A stretch of 64,000 bases of DNA from Hyphomonadaceae bacterium UBA5336. GTDB taxonomy: Bacteria; Pseudomonadota; Alphaproteobacteria; Caulobacterales; Hyphomonadaceae. Positions 34,650-43,712 of this stretch are shown here, piece after piece (position 1 is the first letter of the stretch; every line of letters starts with the position of its first letter). The stretch is taken from positions 127,348 through 191,347 of the forward strand of contig DHQO01000002.1 in assembly GCA_002408125.1 (NCBI GenBank), written 5' to 3'. The position numbers and the translations under genes were made by a program. The notes beneath the pieces are model-generated. The model searched no databases and was not told where the DNA came from. It worked only from the letters and a program-made list of their open reading frames with translations.

Positions 34650-35474
34650 TCAAAGCCCCGGATGTCCGGCGAGCGTGCCACCATCGACGCGAAAATCAGC
34701 TCCCGTCACAAACGAGGCTTCGTCTGAACTCAAAAAGACGGCCATGGCTGCGATGTCCGCGGCGTCGCCGACCCTGTTCAGGGGCGCGATCCCCGCAAAC
34801 CTCTTCCTGAGCGCCGGATCTGCCGCAAAGCTTTCGCCTGTCATTGAGGTCTCGATCACGCCCGGGGCGATCGTGTTGCAGCGAATGGCGTAGCCATTGC
34901 GCCCTGCATGAACGGCAACGGACTTGCTCAGCATGCAGACCCCCGCCTTCGAGGCGGTGTAGGCCGCGTCATAGGGGTGGGCGGCGAAAGCCGTGGTGGA
35001 GGCGATGTTGACGATGGCGCCGCCGGAGCCATCGGGGTTCCGTTTCATGGCCGCGAGCGCGTGTCTGCATCCAAGCATCACGCCGGTGAGATTGATGGCC
35101 AACACGCGATTCCATTCGTCGAGTTCAACATCTTCTATCGATTTGCGGATCGTGACCCCGGCATTGTTTATGACGGTGTCGATACGCCCGTGTCTTTCCC
35201 ATATCCTGGCGAATATGGCCGCCCATCCTTCGGGATCGGTCACATCAAGCTCATGGAACTGACAGCCCGTCTCTGAGGCCAGCCTGCTCCCACCTGCACA
35301 GTCAATATCGCAGGCATGGACTATCGCGCCCTCGGCAACGAACCGGCGAACAATCGCGGCGCCTATTCCACTGGCCGCCCCCGTAATCAGGGCGACCTTT
35401 CCGGGAAGGCGTTGTGCTGGCGAGGTCTGGGCGCCAGCAGCCTCAAAGGGAGGGGAGGAAGACAGGCCCGTCAT
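34650..35474 (-). CDS. SDR family oxidoreductase
   Basis: A 274-residue classical SDR. The TGAASGIGAAIVRRF cofactor motif follows a ~25-residue N-terminal tail. NNAGVT and the catalytic Ser (NIASTTAFA), Tyr and Lys (YTASKAG) are intact. The C-terminus ends in VTGADFRVDGGTLAGH, usual for 3-alpha/17-beta-hydroxysteroid or 3-oxoacyl reductase-type SDRs. In the minus-strand operon between an acyl-CoA dehydrogenase and the NTF2-like protein. Substrate unknown. Confidence 0.85.
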   Translation of the reverse strand: MTGLSSSPPFEAAGAQTSPAQRLPGKVALITGAASGIGAAIVRRFVAEGAIVHACDIDCAGGSRLASETGCQFHELDVTDPEGWAAIFARIWERHGRIDTVINNAGVTIRKSIEDVELDEWNRVLAINLTGVMLGCRHALAAMKRNPDGSGGAIVNIASTTAFAAHPYDAAYTASKAGVCMLSKSVAVHAGRNGYAIRCNTIAPGVIETSMTGESFAADPALRKRFAGIAPLNRVGDAADIAAMAVFLSSDEASFVTGADFRVDGGTLAGHPGL

Positions 35475-35489
35475 GGTTCAACCCGCCGC

Positions 35490-36623
35490 TCAGTCAATTT
35501 CCACGCCGTCACTTGCGCAAAGTTGCCTTACCAGGCGGTCCTCCCACTGGGAAAGCGAGCCATATTGCACAGCGAGAAAGTTCGAACGCCGATAATGAAG
35601 ATGGCAATCGAATTCCCAGGTGAAGCCCATGCCGCCATGAATATGGATCGCATCGCGAGCGCACAGCTGATAGCTTTGCGTGGCACTGACCCGGGCATTG
35701 GCAGCCGCCAGGCCAAGATCATCGGACTGGGTCGCAAGTGCCCACACGCCATAATAGGCATTCGATCGCGCGAGCACTGTGGCTGCGTACATGTCCGCCA
35801 TCATGTGCTGTATCGCCTGAAAGGAGCCGATAGGACGACCGAAGGCAAACCGCTCCAGGGAATAATCGCGCGCCATCCAGAGGGCCTTCTCGGCGCCTCC
35901 AATCTGCTCGAACGCCGCAAAGACGGCAGCCCGGTCCAGAATGCAGGACAACAATATTTCGGCGGATCCGGGAACGCCCAGACGATCGGCCGGCGCCATC
36001 TTGAAGTTCAGAGACGCCAGACTGCGAGTCGGGTCGAGGCTCTTGTACTGGGTACGCTCGAACCTTGTTTCGTCAGTGAGATCGACAATGAACAGCGAGC
36101 ACTTGTTTTCTGTCTCATCATCGCGCGCGACCACCAGGGCAACATCGGCGATCTGCCCATCTACCACCGGCTTCTTTACGCCTGAAATCGCGCCGTCTGC
36201 ATAGCGCGTCTTTATCTTCTGCAAAGGCGTACTGCCCGCCCCTTCTTCCAGGGCGAAGCAGGCCACGGTCTGGGCTTTCGCAATCTTCGGAAGCCATTTC
36301 TGTTTCTGCTCTTCTGTCCCCGCCTCCTTCAGAGCCTCGGCAAAGATGTAGACAGTGGAGGAATAGGGCACGGCAGCCAGCGTACGTCCCAATTCCTCAC
36401 TGATCAGGCAAAGCTCCAGATATCCGAGCCCTGTCCCGCCATAGCATTCGTCGATTGCAACGCCGGTATACCCCATTTCCCCCAGTTCGGACCAAAGGCT
36501 CTCCTGAAAGGGTCGTTTGCCATCCAGTACCGTGCGCACTTCGCTCACAGGCGAGCGTTGCTCCAGGAAGCGGCGCATCTCGGACTGCAGAGATTTTTGA
36601 TTTGAGTCGAAGTCGAAATTCAC
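35490..36623 (-). CDS. Acyl-CoA dehydrogenase family protein, probable non-catalytic partner
   Basis: A 377-residue ACAD-fold protein. The flavin motif is altered (FALEEGAGSTPLQ for xTEPxxGSD) and the usual YEGT base region reads VQYGSLSQWED, with no Glu at the base position. FGRPIGSFQAIQHMMADM and IHGGMGFTWEFDCHLHYRRS are preserved. Such degenerate subunits pair with a catalytic ACAD in heterotetramers, as in actinobacterial steroid catabolism. A catalytic candidate is encoded in the same operon at 39929. GTG start with GAGGA upstream. Confidence 0.8.
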   Translation of the reverse strand: MNFDFDSNQKSLQSEMRRFLEQRSPVSEVRTVLDGKRPFQESLWSELGEMGYTGVAIDECYGGTGLGYLELCLISEELGRTLAAVPYSSTVYIFAEALKEAGTEEQKQKWLPKIAKAQTVACFALEEGAGSTPLQKIKTRYADGAISGVKKPVVDGQIADVALVVARDDETENKCSLFIVDLTDETRFERTQYKSLDPTRSLASLNFKMAPADRLGVPGSAEILLSCILDRAAVFAAFEQIGGAEKALWMARDYSLERFAFGRPIGSFQAIQHMMADMYAATVLARSNAYYGVWALATQSDDLGLAAANARVSATQSYQLCARDAIHIHGGMGFTWEFDCHLHYRRSNFLAVQYGSLSQWEDRLVRQLCASDGVEID

Positions 36624-36633
36624 GGTGACGTCC

Positions 36634-37941
36634 TCAAGATACTATTTCCGGGGGATTGCTTGCGACCTGCAGCGGCGTTGACCAGCCGCGCAGAATGAAA
36701 GTGCTCACCAGGCAACACAGGAGCAGCGCGCAGAAGATGGCCCAGGCATAGGAATAGCTCTGAAAGAGATCGAAGGCCCAGCCAGCGATGAGCGGGCACG
36801 CCAGGGCGAAGGGCGCCATAGCGGCCCGCGTCGCACCCAGGGCGCTTCCGCAACTTGCCAGGCCGAACACATGCGCAACCAGCACGGCCCAGACAGGCAT
36901 CATCCCGCCCAGACTGAGTCCGAACAGGGCAGAAGCCGCCAACAGGAGCGGGTAGCTTCCCCCAAGCAGAAGCATGGCGGTGGAAGCAAGCATCAAGACC
37001 AGTCCGCCTCTCATGGCCCAGCGAAGTTCCACATGGTCAGACAGGGCCCCGAAGCTGACCTTGCCGATAAACGCCCCACTGCCGACCACGGAGACAAGCA
37101 GGGACGACTGCATGACCGAAAAGCCTTGGGCGGCGGCATGCGGCACAAGTGAAATCGTAACGGCGCCGGTAATCCCGATCATCGCGCCAATACCGATGCT
37201 GATGATCCAGAACGCGGATGTCTTCAGCATCGCCAGAAGGGGCAGGCGCTCGCCCTGCTCAGCGGTCTCCAGCAGACCCGAGCGCCGCTCGAATTCGGGA
37301 ATCTCGCGCGGCAGTCTCGCCCACAAAAGGATGGGGATGATCAGAATGAGCGACCCGAGCGCCACAATGAAGAACATGTTCCGCCAGCCGAACTGATCGG
37401 TCAGCGCCGTGGTCAGGGGCGGAAACGAGATTGCCGCCACCGAGGCTCCGAGAATGGCAATCCCAAGGGCGAGCCCCCGGCGGCGCTCAAACCATTGCGA
37501 GATCAGATAGCTGCTTGTGACATGTCCGATCAGAACGTCGCTCGTGGCCAGCAGCGTGCCGAACAATAACACGACCTGCCAGATGGCTGTGGTCAGCCCC
37601 ATAAGAGCAAGCCCGGCTGCCGTCCCGGCCGTCCCGATCAGCGCGATCCATTTCGGGTTCAAACGGTCCAGTCCCCACCCGACTGGCGCCGAGCCCAAGG
37701 CGCCCACCATCAGCAACAGGGTGTAGGCAAGATTTATCAGCGTGCTGGACGCGCCAAACTCCTGTTTGAAGATCAGGGCATAGTTGCCGAACGCATAGAA
37801 GATCGGTCCCGTGGATACGACCTGGAGGAGGAACCCCAGAAGGACCACCCCCCACCCGGCATACGGCAAATAGCGCCGGACAGGCGAGGCGAGCGGCGCC
37901 GGCTGAGGGTCGCCGGTCGCCAGGGAACCGGGTTTCATCAT
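36634..37941 (-). CDS. Major facilitator superfamily transporter
   Basis: A 435-residue protein with about 12 hydrophobic helices and an MFS loop after helix 2 (GWGLDRLNPKWIALIG, a variant of GxLaDrxGrr). The arrangement resembles monocarboxylate/oxalate-formate type carriers. It is located between the CoA ligase and acyl-CoA dehydrogenase genes of the operon, so import of a carboxylate substrate, or export of an intermediate, is inferred. Confidence 0.85.
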   Translation of the reverse strand: MMKPGSLATGDPQPAPLASPVRRYLPYAGWGVVLLGFLLQVVSTGPIFYAFGNYALIFKQEFGASSTLINLAYTLLLMVGALGSAPVGWGLDRLNPKWIALIGTAGTAAGLALMGLTTAIWQVVLLFGTLLATSDVLIGHVTSSYLISQWFERRRGLALGIAILGASVAAISFPPLTTALTDQFGWRNMFFIVALGSLILIIPILLWARLPREIPEFERRSGLLETAEQGERLPLLAMLKTSAFWIISIGIGAMIGITGAVTISLVPHAAAQGFSVMQSSLLVSVVGSGAFIGKVSFGALSDHVELRWAMRGGLVLMLASTAMLLLGGSYPLLLAASALFGLSLGGMMPVWAVLVAHVFGLASCGSALGATRAAMAPFALACPLIAGWAFDLFQSYSYAWAIFCALLLCCLVSTFILRGWSTPLQVASNPPEIVS

Positions 37942-38045
37942 GACCTTGCGCCCTCATCGTGGGAGAGGTGCCTGCCGTCAGGTCCGAGATGGCAATTCTG
38001 GCAGTTCATGCTTCTTCTCCCGTCTATCGACGCAGCCACAGCCCT

Positions 38046-39914
38046 TCAGAACTGCAGGTTTTCGGCGTTGTTTTCTTCGAACAGCTTCATGATTTCAGCA
38101 GCACGCGTTTCGCGAACCCGACGCTGGTTCACGCTGCCCTTTTCGGTCAGTTCGCCAGCCGTCTCGGAGAGAGGTTCTGCGATCAGGCGCACCCGGCGCA
38201 CAGCTCTCGAACCGCCAGGATTTTCCGAATTGAAACGCTGGATCGCGTTGCGGATCCGCTCCACAATGTCTGGGTGCCTGACCAACTGCTCGGCCGACAA
38301 CCCGGCGCCATCCTGCTCCAGGCTTGCCCGGGCAATGTCTTCATCAAGCCAGATCAGGGTGCCGATATAGGGCTGGTTGATGCCACAGATCACAACATCC
38401 TTGATGAGCGGGCCGCTGGAGCTGAGCAAATCCGTTCGCAAGGCCCCGACCGAAACCCAGGTGGCTGTTGCAAGCTTGAACTCCTCGGCAATCCTCCCGT
38501 CGAAAACGAGACCGTCCTGCGGGCGCTCGGGATCGAGGAACTTCGCGGCATCTCCGGTCCGAAAGAACCCCTCTTCGTCAAACAGATCATTGGAGGCTTC
38601 GGGATTTCCGAGATAACCGCTCCGCGGCATCAGTGTGCCACTGCGGATGCGCAGTTCGTACTTGGACTCGGTGGGCACCAGCTTCAGTTCGGTCGCCGGA
38701 AGCGGCAGACCGATGACATCCATGCGGTCGGACGTCCAGTAGCGCACGGTTCCCAGGGAGTACTCCGTGGCGCCATAGAAGCCGTAAATCGGAATCTCTC
38801 TTCCGAGCTCGGCCCGCGACATCGCCTTCAGGCGGTTGACCACACTGTCGGTGAGCGCCGCCCCGCCGCACCCCATATAGACAAGGTTGCGGAAGAAGCG
38901 CTTGCGGAGGTCCACATCTGTCTCAAGCGCATTGCAGAGCATCGTAAAGCCCGCGGGCACTGTGTGGAAAATGTGGGGCGAAACCTCCCGGAGATTGGCA
39001 AGGGTCTGCCCGAAAAGCTCAGGCGTCGGCTTGCCCTCATCAAGATAGGTCACCGCACCCATGCGGATCATATTGTAGAAATTGTAGTTGCCCCCCATGA
39101 TGTGACTGAAGGGCATCGACTCCAGAAATTGCGGCTGATCCGATCCCAGGTTCAACAGGCCAACCGATTCACATTGAGCAACGGTCAGCGTCAGATTCGC
39201 CTGCGGAAGGGGCGCGGCCTTCGGGCTGCCCGTGGACCCGGAGGTATGCATGATGCGGGTAATTGTGTCCGGTGTAATACGGCGGGTCTCAGTGTCCACC
39301 GCCTCAGTGGGCACTGTAGAAATGACATCGGCATATTGGGTGAGCGAAACGCCTTCGACCTCCCCCCGCGTCACGATAACCTGCACTCCGCGCTCATCGA
39401 GAAACCGGATGGCATCGGCAAATTGCGACGCGCCGTCGGCGAAAGCGACGCGCGCTTGTGTGCGGTCCATGCAGCCGGCGAGCTTTGCGAGAGACTTGTC
39501 GCGCAGGGAATAGGCGGCGCTGAAGGGCGCTGAGGCAATTCGGGCGCGCTGGACCCCGATGGCGAGCACAGCATGCTCGATCGACGGGCCTGACAATATG
39601 GCAAATGTCTCTCCAGGCCTGATCCCCTGGTCGAGAAGCCACTGCGCTATGGCCCGGGAATCTCGTTGGGCCTGACCATAAGAGATCTCACGCCATCCAC
39701 CCGTAGACGGACACCTCTGTTTCAAGAAGGGCCTGTCCGGATATGTCTCCGCAACCAGATCGAACATCTGGGTGATGGATTTGGCCGGGGGCACGAGCGG
39801 CAGCCGTGAGGACAGATAGATGCTGCCATCATGCGCTGTGCGGCAGTCCACGTGACTTTCGCGGTCGCTTCCCAATGTCGCCAGATCTGACAGCAAGATT
39901 TCTTCTCCCAACAT
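38046..39914 (-). CDS. Feruloyl-CoA synthetase-like acyl-CoA ligase 1
   Basis: A 622-residue ANL-superfamily adenylating enzyme. The P-loop is MHTSGSTGSPKAAP; A5-like FYGATEYSLGT and TGDAAKFLDP follow. The C-terminal Lys motif is ELTEKGSVNQRRV. The layout matches feruloyl-CoA synthetase-type ligases, which activate aryl or cyclic acids with ATP and CoA. The ATG at 39914 has AGGAGA 6 bases upstream and lies 14 bp after the acyl-CoA dehydrogenase stop. A paralogue of the ligase at 55449; long conserved blocks such as ANLREVSPH are shared. Confidence 0.87.
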   Translation of the reverse strand: MLGEEILLSDLATLGSDRESHVDCRTAHDGSIYLSSRLPLVPPAKSITQMFDLVAETYPDRPFLKQRCPSTGGWREISYGQAQRDSRAIAQWLLDQGIRPGETFAILSGPSIEHAVLAIGVQRARIASAPFSAAYSLRDKSLAKLAGCMDRTQARVAFADGASQFADAIRFLDERGVQVIVTRGEVEGVSLTQYADVISTVPTEAVDTETRRITPDTITRIMHTSGSTGSPKAAPLPQANLTLTVAQCESVGLLNLGSDQPQFLESMPFSHIMGGNYNFYNMIRMGAVTYLDEGKPTPELFGQTLANLREVSPHIFHTVPAGFTMLCNALETDVDLRKRFFRNLVYMGCGGAALTDSVVNRLKAMSRAELGREIPIYGFYGATEYSLGTVRYWTSDRMDVIGLPLPATELKLVPTESKYELRIRSGTLMPRSGYLGNPEASNDLFDEEGFFRTGDAAKFLDPERPQDGLVFDGRIAEEFKLATATWVSVGALRTDLLSSSGPLIKDVVICGINQPYIGTLIWLDEDIARASLEQDGAGLSAEQLVRHPDIVERIRNAIQRFNSENPGGSRAVRRVRLIAEPLSETAGELTEKGSVNQRRVRETRAAEIMKLFEENNAENLQF

Positions 39915-39928
39915 GAGGCTTCTCCTGA

Positions 39929-41200
39929 TCACTCCGCGGCAGCGGGCGCCTTCTGATTAGGAGATGTCGGTATTGCACTGAAGGGGATGCCCTTGTCGGC
40001 GCGCATATCCTGCGGCAATCCGAGGACGCGTTCCGCAATGATCGTTCGCATGACCTGATCTGTTCCGCCTTCGATCCTCGCGCCAGCAGAGCGAAGCAGC
40101 ATCATCTGGAAGCGGTCATCATTGTCGTCCATTCCCTCCTGGACGACCGCACCGCGCAGCCCCTGGAGATCGAGTGCGAGCGTTGCGATCTCCTGCATTG
40201 TGGATGCCGCAACCAGTTTCATGATCGACATTTCAGGGCCAGGTTCCCCGCCGCGCGAGAGCTCTGTCAGCGCCCGGTAATAGGTGTATTTCAAGCCGTT
40301 GGCCCTGCTTGCAAATCCGGCAAGGCGCGAGCGCAGCGAACGGTCATAGACTGCCGGCACCCCAGACTGGGTGATCTGGTTGACGAGACTGAACAGCTCT
40401 TCAAACCCGGTCGGCATGTGGCTGCCGACTGTGATGCGCTCATTGGTGAGCATGGTCAGGGCGACTTTCCACCCCGCGCCTACCGGGCCGATGCGATGTT
40501 CGTCAGGCACCCGGACATTGTCGAGATAAACCTCGTTGAGATGTGACTGCTCCGTAATCTGACGAATGGGGCGGACAACGACGCCCGGCGCGCGCATGTC
40601 GATAAAGAACATGGTCATGCCGTGATGCTTGACTGCGTCCGGATCAGACCGCGTGAGGATGACCCCCCAGTCGGCCTCGCGTGCACCACTCGACCAGATC
40701 TTTTGACCCTTGAGTGTCCACGAACCATCCTGCTCGCGGATTGACCTTGTCCGGATGCCGGCAAGGTCGGACCCTGCAGCGGGCTCGGAGAAGAGCTGGC
40801 ACCAGATGTCCACGCCCGTCACGATCGGCGGCAGCAGCTTCTGCTTCTGCGCCTCAGTCCCCCAGGTCATGATGGTAGGGCCGAGCGAGCCCTGGGACAC
40901 CAGGAAAGGCGCACCCAACCGGGAATAGACCGCCTCTTCCTGGCTCCAGATGATCGTATGCATCTGTGGCGCGCCCTGCCCGCCATACTCCTCCGGCCAG
41001 CTCAGACAGGCCCAGCCATCCCGCGCCTTCCGGCTTTGCCATTGCCGGGCCGCCTGTACCGCATCGACACTCCGCAGATCCAGATGCCCAAAGGGGGCAT
41101 TGACGAGTTCAGTGTGCAGCTCATGCGGAGCATTCTTCGTGATCCAGGCGCGCGCGCGTGCCCGGAACTCCGCTTCTTCCCTGGTGTCGTCAAAATCCAT
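39929..41200 (-). CDS. Acyl-CoA dehydrogenase, catalytic type
   Basis: A 423-residue dehydrogenase with PEYGGQGAPQM, QLFSEPAAGSDLAGIRT, GQKIWSSGAREADWGVI and a base motif retained as ARIEGGTDQVMRTII (Glu present). It resembles the FadE-type subunits that form alpha2beta2 enzymes with a degenerate partner; the partner candidate is at 35490 in the same operon. Precedes ligase 1. Stop to ligase start is 14 bp. Confidence 0.87.
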   Translation of the reverse strand: MDFDDTREEAEFRARARAWITKNAPHELHTELVNAPFGHLDLRSVDAVQAARQWQSRKARDGWACLSWPEEYGGQGAPQMHTIIWSQEEAVYSRLGAPFLVSQGSLGPTIMTWGTEAQKQKLLPPIVTGVDIWCQLFSEPAAGSDLAGIRTRSIREQDGSWTLKGQKIWSSGAREADWGVILTRSDPDAVKHHGMTMFFIDMRAPGVVVRPIRQITEQSHLNEVYLDNVRVPDEHRIGPVGAGWKVALTMLTNERITVGSHMPTGFEELFSLVNQITQSGVPAVYDRSLRSRLAGFASRANGLKYTYYRALTELSRGGEPGPEMSIMKLVAASTMQEIATLALDLQGLRGAVVQEGMDDNDDRFQMMLLRSAGARIEGGTDQVMRTIIAERVLGLPQDMRADKGIPFSAIPTSPNQKAPAAAE

Positions 41201-41243
41201 GTCGATACATCAAGCCTCGTTTTACACTGGGTGCGAGGACCAT

Positions 41244-41281
41244 GGTGAGTGCATCTCCAATTGGTTGGAAACGCACTCACC
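41244..41281. promoter_or_regulatory. Intercistronic stem-loop between TonB receptor and downstream operon
   Basis: GGTGAGTGC (41244-41252) and GCACTCACC (41273-41281) form a 9-bp perfect stem. Inside it TCCAA and TTGGA pair around TTGG. No T-run follows on the minus strand, so it is more likely an mRNA stability or processing hairpin after the receptor message than a full terminator. Confidence 0.5.
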
Positions 41282-41299
41282 GGGTCTTTCGCCTGCGGG

Positions 41300-43639
41300 T
41301 TAGAAGTTCACCCGAAGATTGACGCCATAGGTCGTTGGCATGCCCGTGAACCGGATGACCGCATCGCCGCGGCGCGCCGCGGTATGCCAGTAATATTCAT
41401 CCGTCACGTTCTGTCCGTAGACAGACAGCCTCCAGTTCCCGTCGGCAGACGCTATGCCCGCACGCAGGTCCAGCAGCCCATAGGCATCGATGTCGAGCCG
41501 CTCATCCTCGATGAAATCGCCGCTGGTTTCACTGCGATATGTGTAGCTGCCGCCAACAAAGGCATCGAGCGTCGAGGAAGCAGACCAAGTGTATTCAACA
41601 TCGCTATTGAACTGGAGTTGCGGCGTGTATGGAAATGCCGATCCCTCAAAGTCTGCAAGTGCGCCGAATGCGGTATAGTTGCTGAAGGTATCCGTCACTT
41701 CGGTGTCCAGATAGGTCACGCCGACATTCAGGTTCAGCCCTTCCATCGGTGACGCTATGGCTTGGAGCTCCGCCCCCTGAACGCGGGACTTCGGAATGTT
41801 CACAAGCGCTTCCAGCGGCCCGAAGATCGGCACGATTGTCCGCCCCTTCAGCTGCTTGTCCGTATAATCATAGTAGAAAACGGCACCGTTGAGCTGCAGC
41901 AGCTGGTTGAGCAGGCCTGACTTGAAGCCGAGCTCATAGGCTGTGACTTCCTCCTGGTTCACAGGATTGTACTGATCGACCTGGCTTCCCGGCAGGGTCG
42001 CAAATGAACCCGCCTTGTAGCCCCTGCTCACGGTTGCGTAGATCAGCTGATAGTCAGCAGGTTGCCATTCAAGCGAGGCCCGCCAGGACACATTGTCCTC
42101 AGGCAGCGTTCCGTTGAATCGCGTCGGCACGTTATTCGGGTCGAGCGTCGCGCATGCACCGATCGGAATTGTTCCTTCCGGCATTCCGAAGAGAATTTCC
42201 AAGCCACGCCCATAGCTCCCATTCCCGCCATTGAGGTTACAGGCGGAGAAGTCAATGTCCGTCTCAGTGTAGCGAACACCCCCGCTGGCCGTCAGGGTCG
42301 ATGTCAGCGGAATACTGACATTCGCGAAGATGCCCCAGCTGTCATAGTCGATCTCGCTTTGTTGGGGGACTTCCGTGATGGAGGGCAGGCCGAGCGCGTC
42401 AAAGGCATGAGCTGACGACTGATCTGCAAGGAATTGGGAGACCAGTTCGCTGGTACTGCTTGTTTCGTAGTTTGCGCCAAGGATCCAGTTTCCGCCGTTC
42501 CAGATATCGCCGGCAAGACGGAATTCCTGAGTGAACGCCTCAATATTGCCGGTGATATAGAGATCGGTCAGGCGCAGGGCTGTGGAATCGGAATCCTGTC
42601 CGTAGGCCTCTTCAAACTCCGCATACGACGTAATGGAAGTCAGCGTCAGAGAATCGAGGATATCATAATCGATGCGCAGCGAGCTCTGCTGCATTTCATT
42701 ATCGCGCTCCAGCGGGAAGAAATCGCTCCCCCAGTCAGCCGCGCGATTATCCTCCGGAGCCGGCTCATAGGCGACCAGCCGCGGGTCAAAGAACCCGGAC
42801 GATTGCTGGAAGGGTTCGACGAGTTGGGCCGCCTGCGTGTCTGAGTTGTCCTGATTGAAGTTGAACATGAAATCGACGTCGAGATTGTCTGTCGGTTCCC
42901 ATGCCAGGATCACACGCCCCTGAGCGAAGTCTCGCGCCCCCAGAGAATCACTGCGGGTATAGCTTTCCTGCCAGTCATCACCGCCCTCAATGCGCAGAGC
43001 GACCCTCCCGGAGAGCGTGTCCGAAATCGGCCCGCTGGCATGTCCTTCCACGAAGAAGCGGTTGAAGCGTCCATAGTCCACGGAAAAACCGGCATCGAAC
43101 TCATCGGTCGGCTTCGCCGCAATATAGTTGATCGCCCCGCCCGTGGCATTCGACCCGAACAGTGTGCCCTGCGGTCCCTTGACGACCTCGACCCGCTCAA
43201 GATCGAACGAAGCCCCCTTCGACATGATCGAGTAAGCGATCGGAACTTCATCGATATAGATACCGACAGTCGGCTTGGCCGCCAGTGTACTGTCAAAGAA
43301 GCCGATCCCGCGCAGGAAGTATACCGGCGTGCCGTAACCGCTATCGATCGCGTTGAAACCGGGAACGACCTTCACCAGTCCCTGGACGTCATGGATGCCT
43401 TGGGCCTCAAGAGCTTCGCCGGATGCCACATTGATGGACAGGGGGACTTCATTGATCGATTCACTGCGCTTTTGCGCCGTGACGATGACCACATCGAGAG
43501 ACCTGCTCTCTTCGACCTGGGCTTGCTGTTCAACAGCCTCGACGGCTTCGGTACTCTCTTGAGCAACCGCTGCAAGCGGCAGCACCAGAGCAGCTCCAAG
43601 CACAGCGTATGAACAACCAAGTATCTTCGATTTGCTCAT
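41300..43639 (-). CDS. TonB-dependent outer-membrane receptor
   Basis: A 779-residue receptor. A signal peptide (MSKSKILGCSYAVLGAALVL, cleavage near AVA-QE) precedes a Glu-rich linker and the plug domain (VIVTAQKRSESINEVPLSIN, GPQGTLFGSNATGGAINYI). The beta-barrel ends in a terminal Phe (RVNF). ATG at 43639 has GGAGG 8 bases upstream; the frame extends further but without support. Size and motifs match receptors of marine alphaproteobacteria for large hydrophobic substrates. Within the minus-strand operon after the Rieske gene. Confidence 0.94.
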   Translation of the reverse strand: MSKSKILGCSYAVLGAALVLPLAAVAQESTEAVEAVEQQAQVEESRSLDVVIVTAQKRSESINEVPLSINVASGEALEAQGIHDVQGLVKVVPGFNAIDSGYGTPVYFLRGIGFFDSTLAAKPTVGIYIDEVPIAYSIMSKGASFDLERVEVVKGPQGTLFGSNATGGAINYIAAKPTDEFDAGFSVDYGRFNRFFVEGHASGPISDTLSGRVALRIEGGDDWQESYTRSDSLGARDFAQGRVILAWEPTDNLDVDFMFNFNQDNSDTQAAQLVEPFQQSSGFFDPRLVAYEPAPEDNRAADWGSDFFPLERDNEMQQSSLRIDYDILDSLTLTSITSYAEFEEAYGQDSDSTALRLTDLYITGNIEAFTQEFRLAGDIWNGGNWILGANYETSSTSELVSQFLADQSSAHAFDALGLPSITEVPQQSEIDYDSWGIFANVSIPLTSTLTASGGVRYTETDIDFSACNLNGGNGSYGRGLEILFGMPEGTIPIGACATLDPNNVPTRFNGTLPEDNVSWRASLEWQPADYQLIYATVSRGYKAGSFATLPGSQVDQYNPVNQEEVTAYELGFKSGLLNQLLQLNGAVFYYDYTDKQLKGRTIVPIFGPLEALVNIPKSRVQGAELQAIASPMEGLNLNVGVTYLDTEVTDTFSNYTAFGALADFEGSAFPYTPQLQFNSDVEYTWSASSTLDAFVGGSYTYRSETSGDFIEDERLDIDAYGLLDLRAGIASADGNWRLSVYGQNVTDEYYWHTAARRGDAVIRFTGMPTTYGVNLRVNF

Positions 43640-43712
43640 GTAGTTTTCCTCCCTATACATGCACAAACTATTATTTTCGGAGCCATTGGCCCCGCATATG
43701 TTATGTTCGTGT

